A DNA stretch of 64,000 nt from Streptomyces sp. NBC_01428 (GTDB taxonomy: Bacteria > Actinomycetota > Actinomycetes > Streptomycetales > Streptomycetaceae): the NCBI RefSeq assembly GCF_036231965.1, contig NZ_CP109499.1, positions 1,612,001 through 1,676,000 on the forward strand. Reading direction: 5' to 3'. The translations under genes and the position numbers were made by a program. Positions within the stretch are counted from its first letter, which is position 1. Each line of letters begins with the position of its first letter. Below the pieces are notes generated by a model. It had not been told where the DNA came from and did not search any database. It was given only the letters and a program-made list of their open reading frames with translations. Shown here piece by piece: positions 7,338 through 15,462 of the stretch.

Positions 7338-8774
7338 CTAGAACGGATATCCGGCCACGTCCCCGCGCACCGTCGTCCAGCGGATGTCGGTGAACGCGTC
7401 CAGGTTGGCGTCGCCGCCGAAGCGCGCGCCGGTTCCGGAGGCGGCGGTCCCGCCGAAGGGCGCGACGGCCTCGTCGTTGACGGTCTGGTCGTTGATGTGG
7501 ACGATCCCGGTCGGGATGCGGTCGGCGAGTTCGAGGCCGCGCGCGGTGTCGCGGGTGACGATGCCCAGCGAGAGACCGTACGGTCCCGCGGAGGCGAGGG
7601 CCGCGGCCTCGTCGAGGGTGTCGAAGGAGCGGACCGGCGCGACCGGTCCGAAGACCTCCTCCGTGTACGCCGGGGTCGTGTCGTCGACCCCCGCCAGCAC
7701 GGTCGGCCGGTAGAAGAGCCGGTCGTGTTCCCCGCCCGCCGCCAGCTTGGCGCCGCGGGCCGTGCTGGCCTCCACCAGCCCCCGGATCTTGGCGAGTTGG
7801 GCGTCGTCGATGATGGGCCCGAGGTGCACCTGCTCGCGGTAGGGGTCACCGACGGCCAGCGAGTCGGCCTTCGCCGCGAGCCGTTCGACGTACTCCTCGT
7901 ACAGCGAGGCGTGGACCAGGTGGCGGCCGGTCGTCATGCAGATCTGGCCCTGGTGGAAGAACGAGCCCCAGGCGGCCGTGGAGATGACGGCGTCGAGGTC
8001 GGCGTCCGCGAGGACGACCAGGGCGGAGTTGCCGCCCAGTTCGAGGTGGGCGCGCTTGAGGTGACGGCCCGCCGCCTCGCCGACCGCCCGCCCCGCACCG
8101 GTCGAGCCGGTGAAGGAGACGACCGGGACGAGCGGGTCGGCGACGAGCGCCTGACCCACCTCGGCGCCACCGGGCAGGACGTGCAGCAGCCCGTCGGGCA
8201 GCCCGGCCTCGGCGAAGACCGCGGCCAGCGCGAGGCCGCCGCACACCGCGGTCCGCGGATCCGGCTTGAGGACCACGCCGTTGCCGAGCGCGAGCGCCGG
8301 GGCGACCGAGCGGATCGAGAGGATCAGCGGCGCGTTGAAGGGCGCGATCACGCCCACCACACCGACCGGGACACGGCGCGTGTACGACAGACGCGGGGCC
8401 TCCGAGGGCAGGACCTGGCCCGTCGGGCGGGAGGCGAGGGCGGCCGCCTCGTAGCACTCCTGGGCGGCGACGTGCAGTTCGAAGTCCGCCTTGCCGGGGA
8501 TGGAGCCGGACTCGCGCACGATCCAGTCGCGCAGTTCGTCGGCGTGCTCGGCGAAGAGGTCTCCGGCCTTGCGCAGCACCGCGGCTCGCACGAAGTGCGG
8601 GGCCGCGGCCCACTCGGTGCGGGCCGCGTGGGCGGCCCGGGCCGCCGCGGCGACGTCGTCGGCCGCGGCGAGCGTGACGGCGCCGAGACGTTCTCCGGTG
8701 GCGGGCTCGGTGACGGGGTGCTCACCGCCCGAGAGCGGGCGGGTCTGCCAGGTCGTGGGGTCGAGCAGCGGCAT
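7338..8774 (-). CDS. NAD(P)-dependent aldehyde dehydrogenase (benzaldehyde/vanillin-type)
   Basis: 478-residue aldehyde dehydrogenase superfamily member. The catalytic Glu lies in H-L-E-L-G-G-N near residue 252 and the catalytic Cys in F-F-H-Q-G-Q-I-C near 286. The cofactor-binding V-S-F-T-G-S-T and the P-F-N-A-P segment are present. The overall pattern resembles benzaldehyde, salicylaldehyde or vanillin dehydrogenases. Its neighbour is 4-hydroxybenzoate hydroxylase (pobA) in the same direction, so oxidation of an aromatic aldehyde to an aromatic acid that feeds the protocatechuate pathway is likely. I start it at the ATG at 8774; the open frame upstream is spacer with direct repeats. Confidence 0.88.
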   Translation of the reverse strand: MPLLDPTTWQTRPLSGGEHPVTEPATGERLGAVTLAAADDVAAAARAAHAARTEWAAAPHFVRAAVLRKAGDLFAEHADELRDWIVRESGSIPGKADFELHVAAQECYEAAALASRPTGQVLPSEAPRLSYTRRVPVGVVGVIAPFNAPLILSIRSVAPALALGNGVVLKPDPRTAVCGGLALAAVFAEAGLPDGLLHVLPGGAEVGQALVADPLVPVVSFTGSTGAGRAVGEAAGRHLKRAHLELGGNSALVVLADADLDAVISTAAWGSFFHQGQICMTTGRHLVHASLYEEYVERLAAKADSLAVGDPYREQVHLGPIIDDAQLAKIRGLVEASTARGAKLAAGGEHDRLFYRPTVLAGVDDTTPAYTEEVFGPVAPVRSFDTLDEAAALASAGPYGLSLGIVTRDTARGLELADRIPTGIVHINDQTVNDEAVAPFGGTAASGTGARFGGDANLDAFTDIRWTTVRGDVAGYPF

Positions 8775-8823
8775 GTCGGCTCTCCGATCGTTCCCTGATC
8801 TCACGCGGGTGCTGCGGGTGGTC

Positions 8824-8901
8824 CGGCGGTGATACGGCTCGTCGGGTGACGGGGGTGATGCGGATGATGCGGGTGTTCGGCGGTGATACGGCCCGTCGGG
8901 T
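8824..8901 (-). repeat. Pair of 24-bp direct repeats upstream of the aldehyde dehydrogenase
   Basis: CGGCGGTGATACGGC(T/C)CGTCGGGT is present at 8824-8847 and 8878-8901, 54 bases apart, with one mismatch. Both copies lie in the 197-bp gap between pobA and the aldehyde dehydrogenase. The spacing is about five helical turns, so the copies could be regulator sites on one DNA face, but they may equally be a chance duplication. Confidence 0.5.
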
Positions 8902-8971
8902 CCGGCGGGCGTTCGGTCCCGGCCTGTGGGCCGCGTCCGGGCACGGGGCTCGGCGCGGGTCGTCGGACGGC

Positions 8972-10150
8972 TCATAAGGCGAGCGGAAGTCCCGTGTAGT
9001 GCGCGGCCAGTTCGGCGGCCGCGGTGCGGGACGCCGTGATCCGGCGCAGCCGCGCGAGCTGCATCCGGGCTTCGAAGGCGTCGCTATCTGGTTGAGCGTG
9101 CAACATCTTAGTCATGTCGTACGAGAAACGGGTGGCCTGCCACACCCGGGTGAGTGCCACCTCGGAGTAGCGGTCGAGCAGCCGGGAGGATCCCGAGCGG
9201 TGCAGCTCGGCGAAGCCCTGCGCGAGGACCCGTACGTCGGACACCGCGAGGTTGAGCCCCTTGGCGCCGGTCGGCGGCACGATGTGGGCGGCGTCGCCGG
9301 CGAGGAACAGCCGCCCGTGACGCATCGGTTCACGGACCAGGCTGCGCATCGGCGTGACCGACTTGGCGGTGACGGGGCCGCGCTCCAGGCGCCAGTCCCC
9401 GTCGACGGCGAAGCGCGCGGCCAGTTCGTCCCAGACCCGCTCGTCGGGCCAGTCGGCGGGGTCGGTGCCGTTGGGGACCTGGAGGTAGAGGCGCGACACG
9501 GACGGGGAGCGCATGCTGTGCAGCGCGAAGCCCCCTTCGCCCCGGGCGTAGATCAACTCCTCGCAGGACGGCGGCACATCGGCGAGGATCCCCAGCCAGG
9601 AGTACGGGTACTCGTGCGCGTACGCGCGGCTCGCGCCGGCCGGGAACGCGGCGCTCGCGATGCCGTGGGAGCCGTCGCAGCCGACCACGTAGTCGCAGCT
9701 CAGGGTCCGCTCGCGCCCCTCGTGCAGGAACCGCACGACCGGTTCGCCGCCCTCCACCCCGTCCACCGCGAGCGCCTGCGCCTCGAACAACAGCGGTGGC
9801 CCGCCGTCGAGTTGGAGGGCGACGAGGTCCTTCACGATCTCCGTCTGGGCGTAGATGGTGACGGTGCGGCCGCCGGTCAGGCCGGGGAAGTCGATGTGGT
9901 GGCGCTCGCCGTCGAAGCGCAGCTCGATGCCGCGGTGCACCAGGCCTTCGGCGTTCAGCCGGTCACCCGCTCCGCAGGCGCGCAGCGCGTCGACGGTGCC
10001 CTGCTCCAGCATCCCGGCCCGCTGGCGCTCCTCGACGTAGGCCCGTGTCCTGCTCTCCAGGACGACACAGTCGATCCCCGTCCGGTGCAGCAGGCGGGCC
10101 AGCAGGAGCCCGGCCGGGCCGCCGCCGATGATGCCGACCGAGGTCCGCAT
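8972..10150 (-). CDS. pobA: 4-hydroxybenzoate 3-monooxygenase
   Basis: 392-residue group A flavoprotein hydroxylase that converts 4-hydroxybenzoate to protocatechuate with NAD(P)H and O2. It has G-G-G-P-A-G-L at residues 9-15 (FAD), the C-D-G-S-H-G motif near 159, and the second FAD motif G-D-A-A-H-I-V-P-P-T-G-A-K-G near 285. The E-R-Q-R-A-G-M-L-E-Q segment and overall length are characteristic of PobA rather than other hydroxylases. It lies upstream of the aldehyde dehydrogenase in the same direction. No dedicated PobR is adjacent; the LacI regulator that follows at 11282 is a candidate. A short stretch near 9084-9116 has unusually A/T-ending codons. Confidence 0.93.
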   Translation of the reverse strand: MRTSVGIIGGGPAGLLLARLLHRTGIDCVVLESRTRAYVEERQRAGMLEQGTVDALRACGAGDRLNAEGLVHRGIELRFDGERHHIDFPGLTGGRTVTIYAQTEIVKDLVALQLDGGPPLLFEAQALAVDGVEGGEPVVRFLHEGRERTLSCDYVVGCDGSHGIASAAFPAGASRAYAHEYPYSWLGILADVPPSCEELIYARGEGGFALHSMRSPSVSRLYLQVPNGTDPADWPDERVWDELAARFAVDGDWRLERGPVTAKSVTPMRSLVREPMRHGRLFLAGDAAHIVPPTGAKGLNLAVSDVRVLAQGFAELHRSGSSRLLDRYSEVALTRVWQATRFSYDMTKMLHAQPDSDAFEARMQLARLRRITASRTAAAELAAHYTGLPLAL

Positions 10151-10247
10151 GACGCCTCCGCTGTCCGGTGCCGCCGGGTCGGGGCCCGGTGGATTCGAGG
10201 GGACCAGTCCCGGCGCGGGGGCACCGGGCGAACAGGCCCAGCCTCTC

Positions 10248-11282
10248 TCAGCTCGACGCGCGGTGCACGACCCGTGCGCCCAGCACCTCGTGCGTCTCGG
10301 GCTCGCCGCCGGGTTCGCGGACGACCCGGTCGACCAGTTCGGCGAGGTCGCGGCCGGAGGGCAGTTCGATGTGGACGGTGCTCAGCCGGGGCCGGAGCAG
10401 CCGGCCGAGCATGAGGTCGTCGGCGCCGACGACGGCGGTCTCGTCGGGGATCGTGACGCCCTCGTCCTGGAGGGCGCGCATCAGGAGCATCGCGTACTCG
10501 TCGTTGTAGGCGAAGACGGCGTCGAGGCCGAGCGAGCGCCAGCGGGCCGCGAGTCCGGCCGCGGCCTCCTCCTCGTACGGAAGGGGCAGCTCGGTCACCG
10601 TCGCGTCGGTGCCGCGCAGCGCCCTGCGGACGCCGTCGAGGCGCGGGGTGGAGAAGATCTCCAGGCCGGCCTCGCCGGGTATCACCACACCGACACGGCG
10701 CCGGCCGCGGGCCAGCAGGTGCTCCCCCGCCGCGTGTCCGACCCGGTCGTGGTCCATGAGGAGCGCGTGGGCGCCCTCGACGCGCTCGGGGCCCAGCGTG
10801 ACGACGGCGCGGGCTCCGGCACGCTTGAGGACGGCCACGCCCTGCGGACCGAGCCCGCTGCCGGGGACCAGGACGGCGACGGGCCGCAGCTCCGCCCAGG
10901 CGCGGGCGGCCTCGTCACCGCGGAGGCCGACGCTGCCGTACTGCACGACGGTGTAGTCGAGCCGGCCGAGCGCCCCCTGGAGCTCGCTGAAGAACTGGTT
11001 GTAGAGGGGCCCCACGGGGACGGATGGGGCGGGCATCAGGACCATGCGGCTGTGACCGGCGCGCAGGCTGCGGGCAGCCGCGTGCGGGACGTAGCCGAGT
11101 TCCTCGGCGGCCTCGCGGACCCGGCGGCGGGTGGGCTCGCTGATGCGGACGGCGCTGGTGTTGTTCAGGACGTACGAGACGGTCGCGCGCGAGACTCCCG
11201 CGAGGCGCGCCACGTCGGCACTGGTCGGCACGGGTCGCTGCGCGGGCGCCGACGGGGCGGGCTGCTTCGGTATGTGCACCAT
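10248..11282 (-). CDS. LacI family transcriptional regulator
   Basis: 344 residues. The N-terminal HTH (residues about 18-45) reads T-S-A-D-V-A-R-L-A-G-V-S-R-A-T-V-S-Y-V-L-N, the LacI consensus, followed by the hinge A-A-R-S-L-R-A-G-H-S. The rest is a periplasmic-binding-protein-like effector domain ending in a conserved G-A-D-D-L segment. The ATG at 11282 is chosen; an ATG at 11294 is possible but directly abuts the GGAAGG. It is divergent from an amidase gene, the most likely target, and faces the same way as pobA and the aldehyde dehydrogenase. The effector is unknown. Confidence 0.9.
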   Translation of the reverse strand: MVHIPKQPAPSAPAQRPVPTSADVARLAGVSRATVSYVLNNTSAVRISEPTRRRVREAAEELGYVPHAAARSLRAGHSRMVLMPAPSVPVGPLYNQFFSELQGALGRLDYTVVQYGSVGLRGDEAARAWAELRPVAVLVPGSGLGPQGVAVLKRAGARAVVTLGPERVEGAHALLMDHDRVGHAAGEHLLARGRRRVGVVIPGEAGLEIFSTPRLDGVRRALRGTDATVTELPLPYEEEAAAGLAARWRSLGLDAVFAYNDEYAMLLMRALQDEGVTIPDETAVVGADDLMLGRLLRPRLSTVHIELPSGRDLAELVDRVVREPGGEPETHEVLGARVVHRASS

Positions 11283-11413
11283 GACGTACGGCATCCTTCC
11301 AGAAGCCCGGAACGCCACCTCGGGCCGGGGCGCCCCGACATCGCCCGCGGCGCGGAACTCCCGCTTCCGCACGGGGGGTTGGACGCCGCGTACCGCTGGG
11401 ACCGCCCGCAGGT

Positions 11414-11425
11414 TACCGTTCGGTA
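11414..11425 (+). promoter_or_regulatory. TACCG-TT-CGGTA inverted repeat between lacI-type gene and amidase
   Basis: A 12-bp symmetric site 25 bases before the amidase start, in the gap shared with the divergent LacI regulator. The position suits repression of the amidase. It lacks the central CpG step typical of LacI operators, so the assignment is weak. Confidence 0.3.
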
Positions 11426-11450
11426 GACGACGTCCTCCGGAGGTGTCCGC

Positions 11451-12875
11451 ATGGCTCCCGACCGCACCCCAGGCCTGACGGAGAGCGCGCGCGCCCTCGC
11501 CGACGGCGAGGTCACCTCGCGCGCGTTGGTCGAGCGGGCGCTCACCCGCATCGAGGCGAGCCGTTCCACGCTCAACGCGTTCCGGCTGGTGCGCGCCGAG
11601 GCGGCGCTCGCCGAGGCCGACGCGGCGGACCGCGAACGGGCGGCGGGCGGGCGGCGGCCCCTGCTCGGGGTGCCGGTGGCGGTCAAGGACGACATGGACG
11701 TGGCGGGAGAGCCGACCGCGTTCGGCTGCCCCGGCACCCACCCCCGGGCCGCCGAGGACGGCGAGGCGGTACGGCGGCTGCGCGCCGCCGGGGCCGTCGT
11801 GATCGGCAAGACGAACACCTGCGAGCTGGGGCAGTGGCCCTTCACCGAGGGCCCGGCCTTCGGCGCGACCCGCAATCCCTGGCACACCGGGCACACGCCC
11901 GGCGGTTCGTCGGGCGGCTCCGCGGCGGCGGTCGCCGCGGGTCTGGTCCCGGCGGCGCTCGGTTCGGACGGCGCGGGCTCCGTGCGCATCCCGGCCGCCT
12001 GGACCCATCTGGTCGGCATCAAGCCGCAGCGCGGCCGGATCTCGACCTGGCCCCGCCCGGAGTCCTTCCAGGGCATCACCGTCAACGGCACGCTCGCCCG
12101 GACCGTCGCGGACGCCGCCCTGCTGCTGGACGCGGCGAGCGGCAGCCACCACGGCGATCTGCACCGCCCGGCCGCGCTGCGCGTCCACGACGCGGTGGGC
12201 CGCGACCCGGGCCGGCTGCGGATCGCGCTGTCGCTGAAGCCGCCGTTCACGGCCGTGCCCGCGCGGCTCGATCCCGCCGTACGGGCGAGGGTCGTCGCGC
12301 TCGCGGAGCGGCTCGCCCGGCTCGGGCACACGGTGGAGGAGGCGGAGCCGCGCTACGGACGGATCGGGCTCACGTTCGTCCCGCGCGCCACGGCCGGCAT
12401 CGCCGAGCACGTGCGCGAGGCGCCCTTCCCCGAACTCCTCGACCGGCGCACCCGCGACGCCGCGCGACTGGGCAGGCTGCTGGGCGGGGCACCGCTGCGG
12501 GCGGCCCGGCGGGCCGAGGCCCTGCTGCACCGCCGCGTCGGCGCGCTCTTCGAGGGATACGACGTCCTGCTCGCGCCCACGACCGCCGCTCCCCCGCCGC
12601 GCATCGGCGCCCTGCTCGGCCTGGGCGGCTTCGGCACCGACCGGGCGATGATCGCCGCATGCCCCTACGCCTGGCCGTGGAACGTCCTCGGCTGGCCGGG
12701 CGTGAACGTACCGGCGGGTTTCGTCGGCGACGGGCTCCCGGTCGGCGCGCAACTGCTCGGCCCGGCGGACAGCGAGCCGCTGCTCGTCTCCCTGGCGGCG
12801 CAGCTGGAGGACGACCTGCGCTGGCAGGACCACTGGCCCGCGCACGGGGCCGTCGCCGACTCCCCGGCGGCATGA
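11451..12875 (+). CDS. Amidase signature family hydrolase
   Basis: 474 residues. The Ser-cisSer-Lys triad of the amidase signature family is visible: Lys in V-A-V-K-D-D near residue 78, the Gly/Ser-rich G-G-S-S-G-G-S-A-A-A-V near 150-160 with the cis-Ser, and the nucleophile Ser in G-S-D-G-A-G-S-V-R-I-P-A near 174. The family hydrolyses amide bonds in small molecules such as nitrile-pathway amides and aryl amides; the substrate cannot be read off. It is not a GatA, because the fold is short and no gatC or gatB lies nearby. An upstream GGAGG supports the ATG at 11451. The divergent LacI regulator probably controls it. Confidence 0.9.
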   Translation: MAPDRTPGLTESARALADGEVTSRALVERALTRIEASRSTLNAFRLVRAEAALAEADAADRERAAGGRRPLLGVPVAVKDDMDVAGEPTAFGCPGTHPRAAEDGEAVRRLRAAGAVVIGKTNTCELGQWPFTEGPAFGATRNPWHTGHTPGGSSGGSAAAVAAGLVPAALGSDGAGSVRIPAAWTHLVGIKPQRGRISTWPRPESFQGITVNGTLARTVADAALLLDAASGSHHGDLHRPAALRVHDAVGRDPGRLRIALSLKPPFTAVPARLDPAVRARVVALAERLARLGHTVEEAEPRYGRIGLTFVPRATAGIAEHVREAPFPELLDRRTRDAARLGRLLGGAPLRAARRAEALLHRRVGALFEGYDVLLAPTTAAPPPRIGALLGLGGFGTDRAMIAACPYAWPWNVLGWPGVNVPAGFVGDGLPVGAQLLGPADSEPLLVSLAAQLEDDLRWQDHWPAHGAVADSPAA

Positions 12876-12901
12876 GGCAGTCGCGGCCTTACCCTGGCGT
12901 C

Positions 12902-13120
12902 ATGGACGACGCGCCGATGGTCGGTTTGATGGGACGGGTGACCGGCACGGTCGGCCCCGGACTCGTCGGCGAGGTGATCGTCCGGGTGCGCGGCGGCGCC
13001 GAGCACTTCCTCGCCTATCCGGCCGTCGCGAAGGACCGTATCGAGCGGGGCACGGTGGTGATGGTCGTGGAGTACCTGCCGCCCCGCACCGTGTACGTGT
13101 CGCCCGCCTACGACGCCTGA
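12902..13120 (+). CDS. Mini NfeD-like OB-fold protein
   Basis: 72 residues without signal peptide or membrane segment. The pattern G-x-V-T-G-T-V-G-P-G-L-V-G-E-V, a central A-Y-P-A, then I-E-R-G-T-V-V-M-V-V-E-Y and V-Y-V-S-P matches the C-terminal OB-fold of NfeD-type proteins (G-x-x-G, G-x-x-V-x-V, final V-x-P). NfeD proteins partner with SPFH/flotillin proteins, and a flotillin gene follows 172 bp downstream. NfeD proteins normally have membrane helices before the OB domain, and these are absent here. Assignment rests on pattern and context, not on a database match. Confidence 0.65.
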   Translation: MDDAPMVGLMGRVTGTVGPGLVGEVIVRVRGGAEHFLAYPAVAKDRIERGTVVMVVEYLPPRTVYVSPAYDA

Positions 13121-13291
13121 CGAAGCCGCCCGTCTCCCGTCACAGACACGACAGTTGAGCCCGCCCCGCCCCAGGTGAGAGGCCGGGGCGTCAAGAACGC
13201 GACAAGGATGCGCCGACGTCTGTACCCCGGCGCCGGCGAGGAGCACACTCCGTTCGTTCGGTGCCGAAAGGGCACCATTCAAAGGGGGCGT

Positions 13292-14797
13292 ATGCCGATG
13301 GTCGTCGGCGTCGTGGCGGGGGCGGTTGTCCTCGCAGTGATCTTCATCGTCGTGGTCTTCAAGCTCATGTGGCGGGTCGCGGAGCCCAACGAAGCACTCA
13401 TCATCTCCGGTTCGAAGCATCGGACGGAGGGCCTCGAGGAAGGCATGGGTTTCCGCATCGTGACGGGACGCGGCACGCTGGTGATGCCGGGCGTGCAGGC
13501 GGTGCGGAAGATATCGCTCGACCTCAACGAGACCGAGCTGCACGTGGACTGCGTGACCACCCAGGGCATTCCGCTCAAGGTGCGGGGCGTGGTCATCTTC
13601 AAGGTGGGCGACGACTTCGTGTCGATCGCGAACGCGGGCCGCCGTTTCCTCGACCAGCAGAAGATGATGGCCGAGCGGGTGCACAACGTGTTCGCCGGCC
13701 ATCTGCGGTCCATCGTCGGCGGGTTGACCGTCGAGGACATGATCAGGGACCGGGAGAAGCTGACCGGTCAGACGCGGGCGGCGTGCGGGACGGAGATGGA
13801 GAAGCTCGGTCTGATCGTCGACTCGCTGCAGATCCACGAGATCGAGGACCCGACCGGATACATCAAGAACCTCGCGATGCCGCACGCCGCCGCCGTCCAG
13901 CGGGACGCGCGCATCGCGCAGGCCGAGGCGAACCGCCTCGCCACCGAGGCCGAGCAGAAGGCCGCGGCCCGGATGTCGGAGGCGACCCGGGACAGCGAGA
14001 TCCTCCAGGCCGGCTACCAGGCCGAGCGCGACAAGGCGGCGGCGAAGGCCCGGCAGGCCGGACCTCTCGCGGACGCCGCGGCCCGGCAGGACGTGGTCGT
14101 GCAGGAGACCCGGATCGCGGAACTCGACGCACTCCGCCGCGAGCAGCAGCTCCAGGCGGACGTCCGCAAGCCGGCGGACGCCCAGGCCTACGAGACACGG
14201 GCCCGCGCCGAGGCCGAGCGTGACGCGCGTATCTCGGCGGCGCAGGCCAAGGCCCAGGAGACCGAACTGGCCGCCGCGGCCGAGGCGAACCGGGTCAAGA
14301 CCGCCGCCAACGCCGAGGCCGAGGCGACGAAGGCCCGGGGTGCGGCCGCCGCGCTGGCGACCAAGGCCACCGGTGAGGCGGAGGCGGCGGCGTCCCAGGC
14401 CAAGGGGCTCGCCGCCGCCGAGGCCACCCGCGCCCAGGGCCTCGCGGAGGCGGCGGCCATCCAGGCACGGGCCGCCGCGCTCGCCGAGAACCAGGAGGCG
14501 GTGGTCGCCCAGCAACTCGCCGAGAACTGGCCGGAGATCGTCCAGGCGGGTGCGAGCGCGTTCGGCAACGTCGACCACATGGTGCTGCTCAACGGGGCCG
14601 ACGGCATGTCGGACCTGTTCGCCAAGGCGCTCACCATGGGCGGCACGGGCCTCGGCCTGGCCCGCCAGTTGCTCGCCTCGATGAGTCCGGAGGGCGCACC
14701 GGCCAAGAGCGGGGCGACGGGCCTCAACGGCTTCACGCCGCCGCTCACCGAGAAGGTCCCCGTGGAGAAGGTTCCCGTGGAGAAGGACGAGGGCTGA
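13292..14797 (+). CDS. Flotillin-like SPFH domain protein
   Basis: 501 residues. An N-terminal membrane helix (residues about 3-24) is followed by the SPFH/PHB domain (about 30-200), including the G-I-P-L-K-V-R-G segment and the L-x-x-I-V-G-G-L-T-V-E-D element. A long Ala/Glu-rich coiled coil follows (about 205-425) with repeated A-E-A and A-A-A-x-A motifs, then a C-terminal region with N-W-P-E-I-V-Q. Flotillins organise membrane microdomains and, in other bacteria, scaffold signalling and secretion. AAGGGGG precedes the ATG at 13292. The last residues include two V-P-V-E-K units in tandem. It probably works with the mini NfeD-like protein upstream. Confidence 0.92.
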   Translation: MPMVVGVVAGAVVLAVIFIVVVFKLMWRVAEPNEALIISGSKHRTEGLEEGMGFRIVTGRGTLVMPGVQAVRKISLDLNETELHVDCVTTQGIPLKVRGVVIFKVGDDFVSIANAGRRFLDQQKMMAERVHNVFAGHLRSIVGGLTVEDMIRDREKLTGQTRAACGTEMEKLGLIVDSLQIHEIEDPTGYIKNLAMPHAAAVQRDARIAQAEANRLATEAEQKAAARMSEATRDSEILQAGYQAERDKAAAKARQAGPLADAAARQDVVVQETRIAELDALRREQQLQADVRKPADAQAYETRARAEAERDARISAAQAKAQETELAAAAEANRVKTAANAEAEATKARGAAAALATKATGEAEAAASQAKGLAAAEATRAQGLAEAAAIQARAAALAENQEAVVAQQLAENWPEIVQAGASAFGNVDHMVLLNGADGMSDLFAKALTMGGTGLGLARQLLASMSPEGAPAKSGATGLNGFTPPLTEKVPVEKVPVEKDEG

Positions 14798-14955
14798 CCC
14801 GGACGGGCTGAGGCGCGCGGGACACCGGGGTCACTCGGGTGAGGCGCGGGCGTACGGGAGTCGAGCGACGACTCCGGTGCGCCCGCGCCGTCCGTCGGGC
14901 GCGTCACCGGGCGCGGCGTGCTCGACCCGCCTGTCGAACTCCCGTGCCCAGGCTC

Positions 14956-14961
14956 TACCGT
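14956..14961 (+). promoter_or_regulatory. TACCGT -10 box for a leaderless start
   Basis: TACCGT (TAnnnT pattern) ends 7 bases before the GTG at 14969, and there is no Shine-Dalgarno in between. This suggests transcription starts at the start codon. No good -35 is visible. Confidence 0.4.
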
Positions 14962-14968
14962 GGCCCGC

Positions 14969-15415
14969 GTGACTGCCTCTCCCGATGAAGACGTCCCCGG
15001 CCGCTACGGTCCCACCGCGACCACCGAGGCCGAACCCCGCGACGTCGGCCCCGTGAAGACCGAGTACTCCCCCGCCCACGACGGCGACCCCGACCCGGGC
15101 GAGATCGTCTGGACCTGGGTGCCGTACGAGGAGAACGACGGCCGGGGCAAGGACCGCCCGGTACTGGTCGTGGCCCGCGAACCCGCGGGCACCCTGCTGG
15201 CGGTACAGCTCTCCAGCAAGCGGCACGACGGCGAGCGCGAGTGGGTCGCGATCGGGAGCGGCCCCTGGGACCGGACGGGACGGGACTCCTGGATCGCCGT
15301 CGACCGGGTGCTCCGGCTGCACGAGGACGGGATGCGCCGCGAGGCGTGCGCGCTGGACCGGATGCGGTTCAACTCCGTCGTGCACCGGCTGCGCGAGCGG
15401 TACGGCTGGCGCTGA
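14969..15415 (+). CDS. PemK/MazF-like toxin-family protein
   Basis: 148 residues. The MazF/PemK core spans about residues 45-145: G-E-I-V-W-T-W-V-P-Y-E-E at the first strand, D-R-P-V-L-V-V-A at the second, then S-S-K-R-H-D and the D-S-W-I-A-V-D-R-V strand. It has an acidic 40-residue N-terminal extension. MazF toxins are sequence-specific endoribonucleases neutralised by an antitoxin. No antitoxin gene is visible upstream (14798-14955) or downstream, so it may be orphan, chromosomally domesticated or non-toxic. I choose the GTG at 14969; a GTG at 14960 is possible. It converges on the PARG-like gene with only 43 bp between stops. Confidence 0.75.
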   Translation: MTASPDEDVPGRYGPTATTEAEPRDVGPVKTEYSPAHDGDPDPGEIVWTWVPYEENDGRGKDRPVLVVAREPAGTLLAVQLSSKRHDGEREWVAIGSGPWDRTGRDSWIAVDRVLRLHEDGMRREACALDRMRFNSVVHRLRERYGWR

Positions 15416-15425
15416 ACCGTACGGG

Positions 15426-15462
15426 GTGACGGGCGACCGGTGACCGCCGGGCGCCCCGTCAC
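15426..15462. terminator. Probable bidirectional terminator between mazF-like and PARG-like genes
   Basis: GTGACGGG at 15426-15433 pairs with CCCGTCAC at 15455-15462, and a second CG/CG pair follows one bulged C. The right arm overlaps the last codons of the convergent PARG-like gene. Confidence 0.5.

Noticed and set aside
11283..12845. Long minus-strand open frame continuing upstream from the LacI gene across the amidase
   Set aside because: It is antisense to a clear amidase with intact catalytic motifs; its translation is Arg/Gly/Pro-rich without domain pattern, as expected from GC-rich shadow frames.
14798..14955. Search for a MazE-type antitoxin upstream of the MazF-like gene
   Set aside because: No frame with a ribosome-binding site and a plausible AbrB, RHH or other antitoxin pattern.
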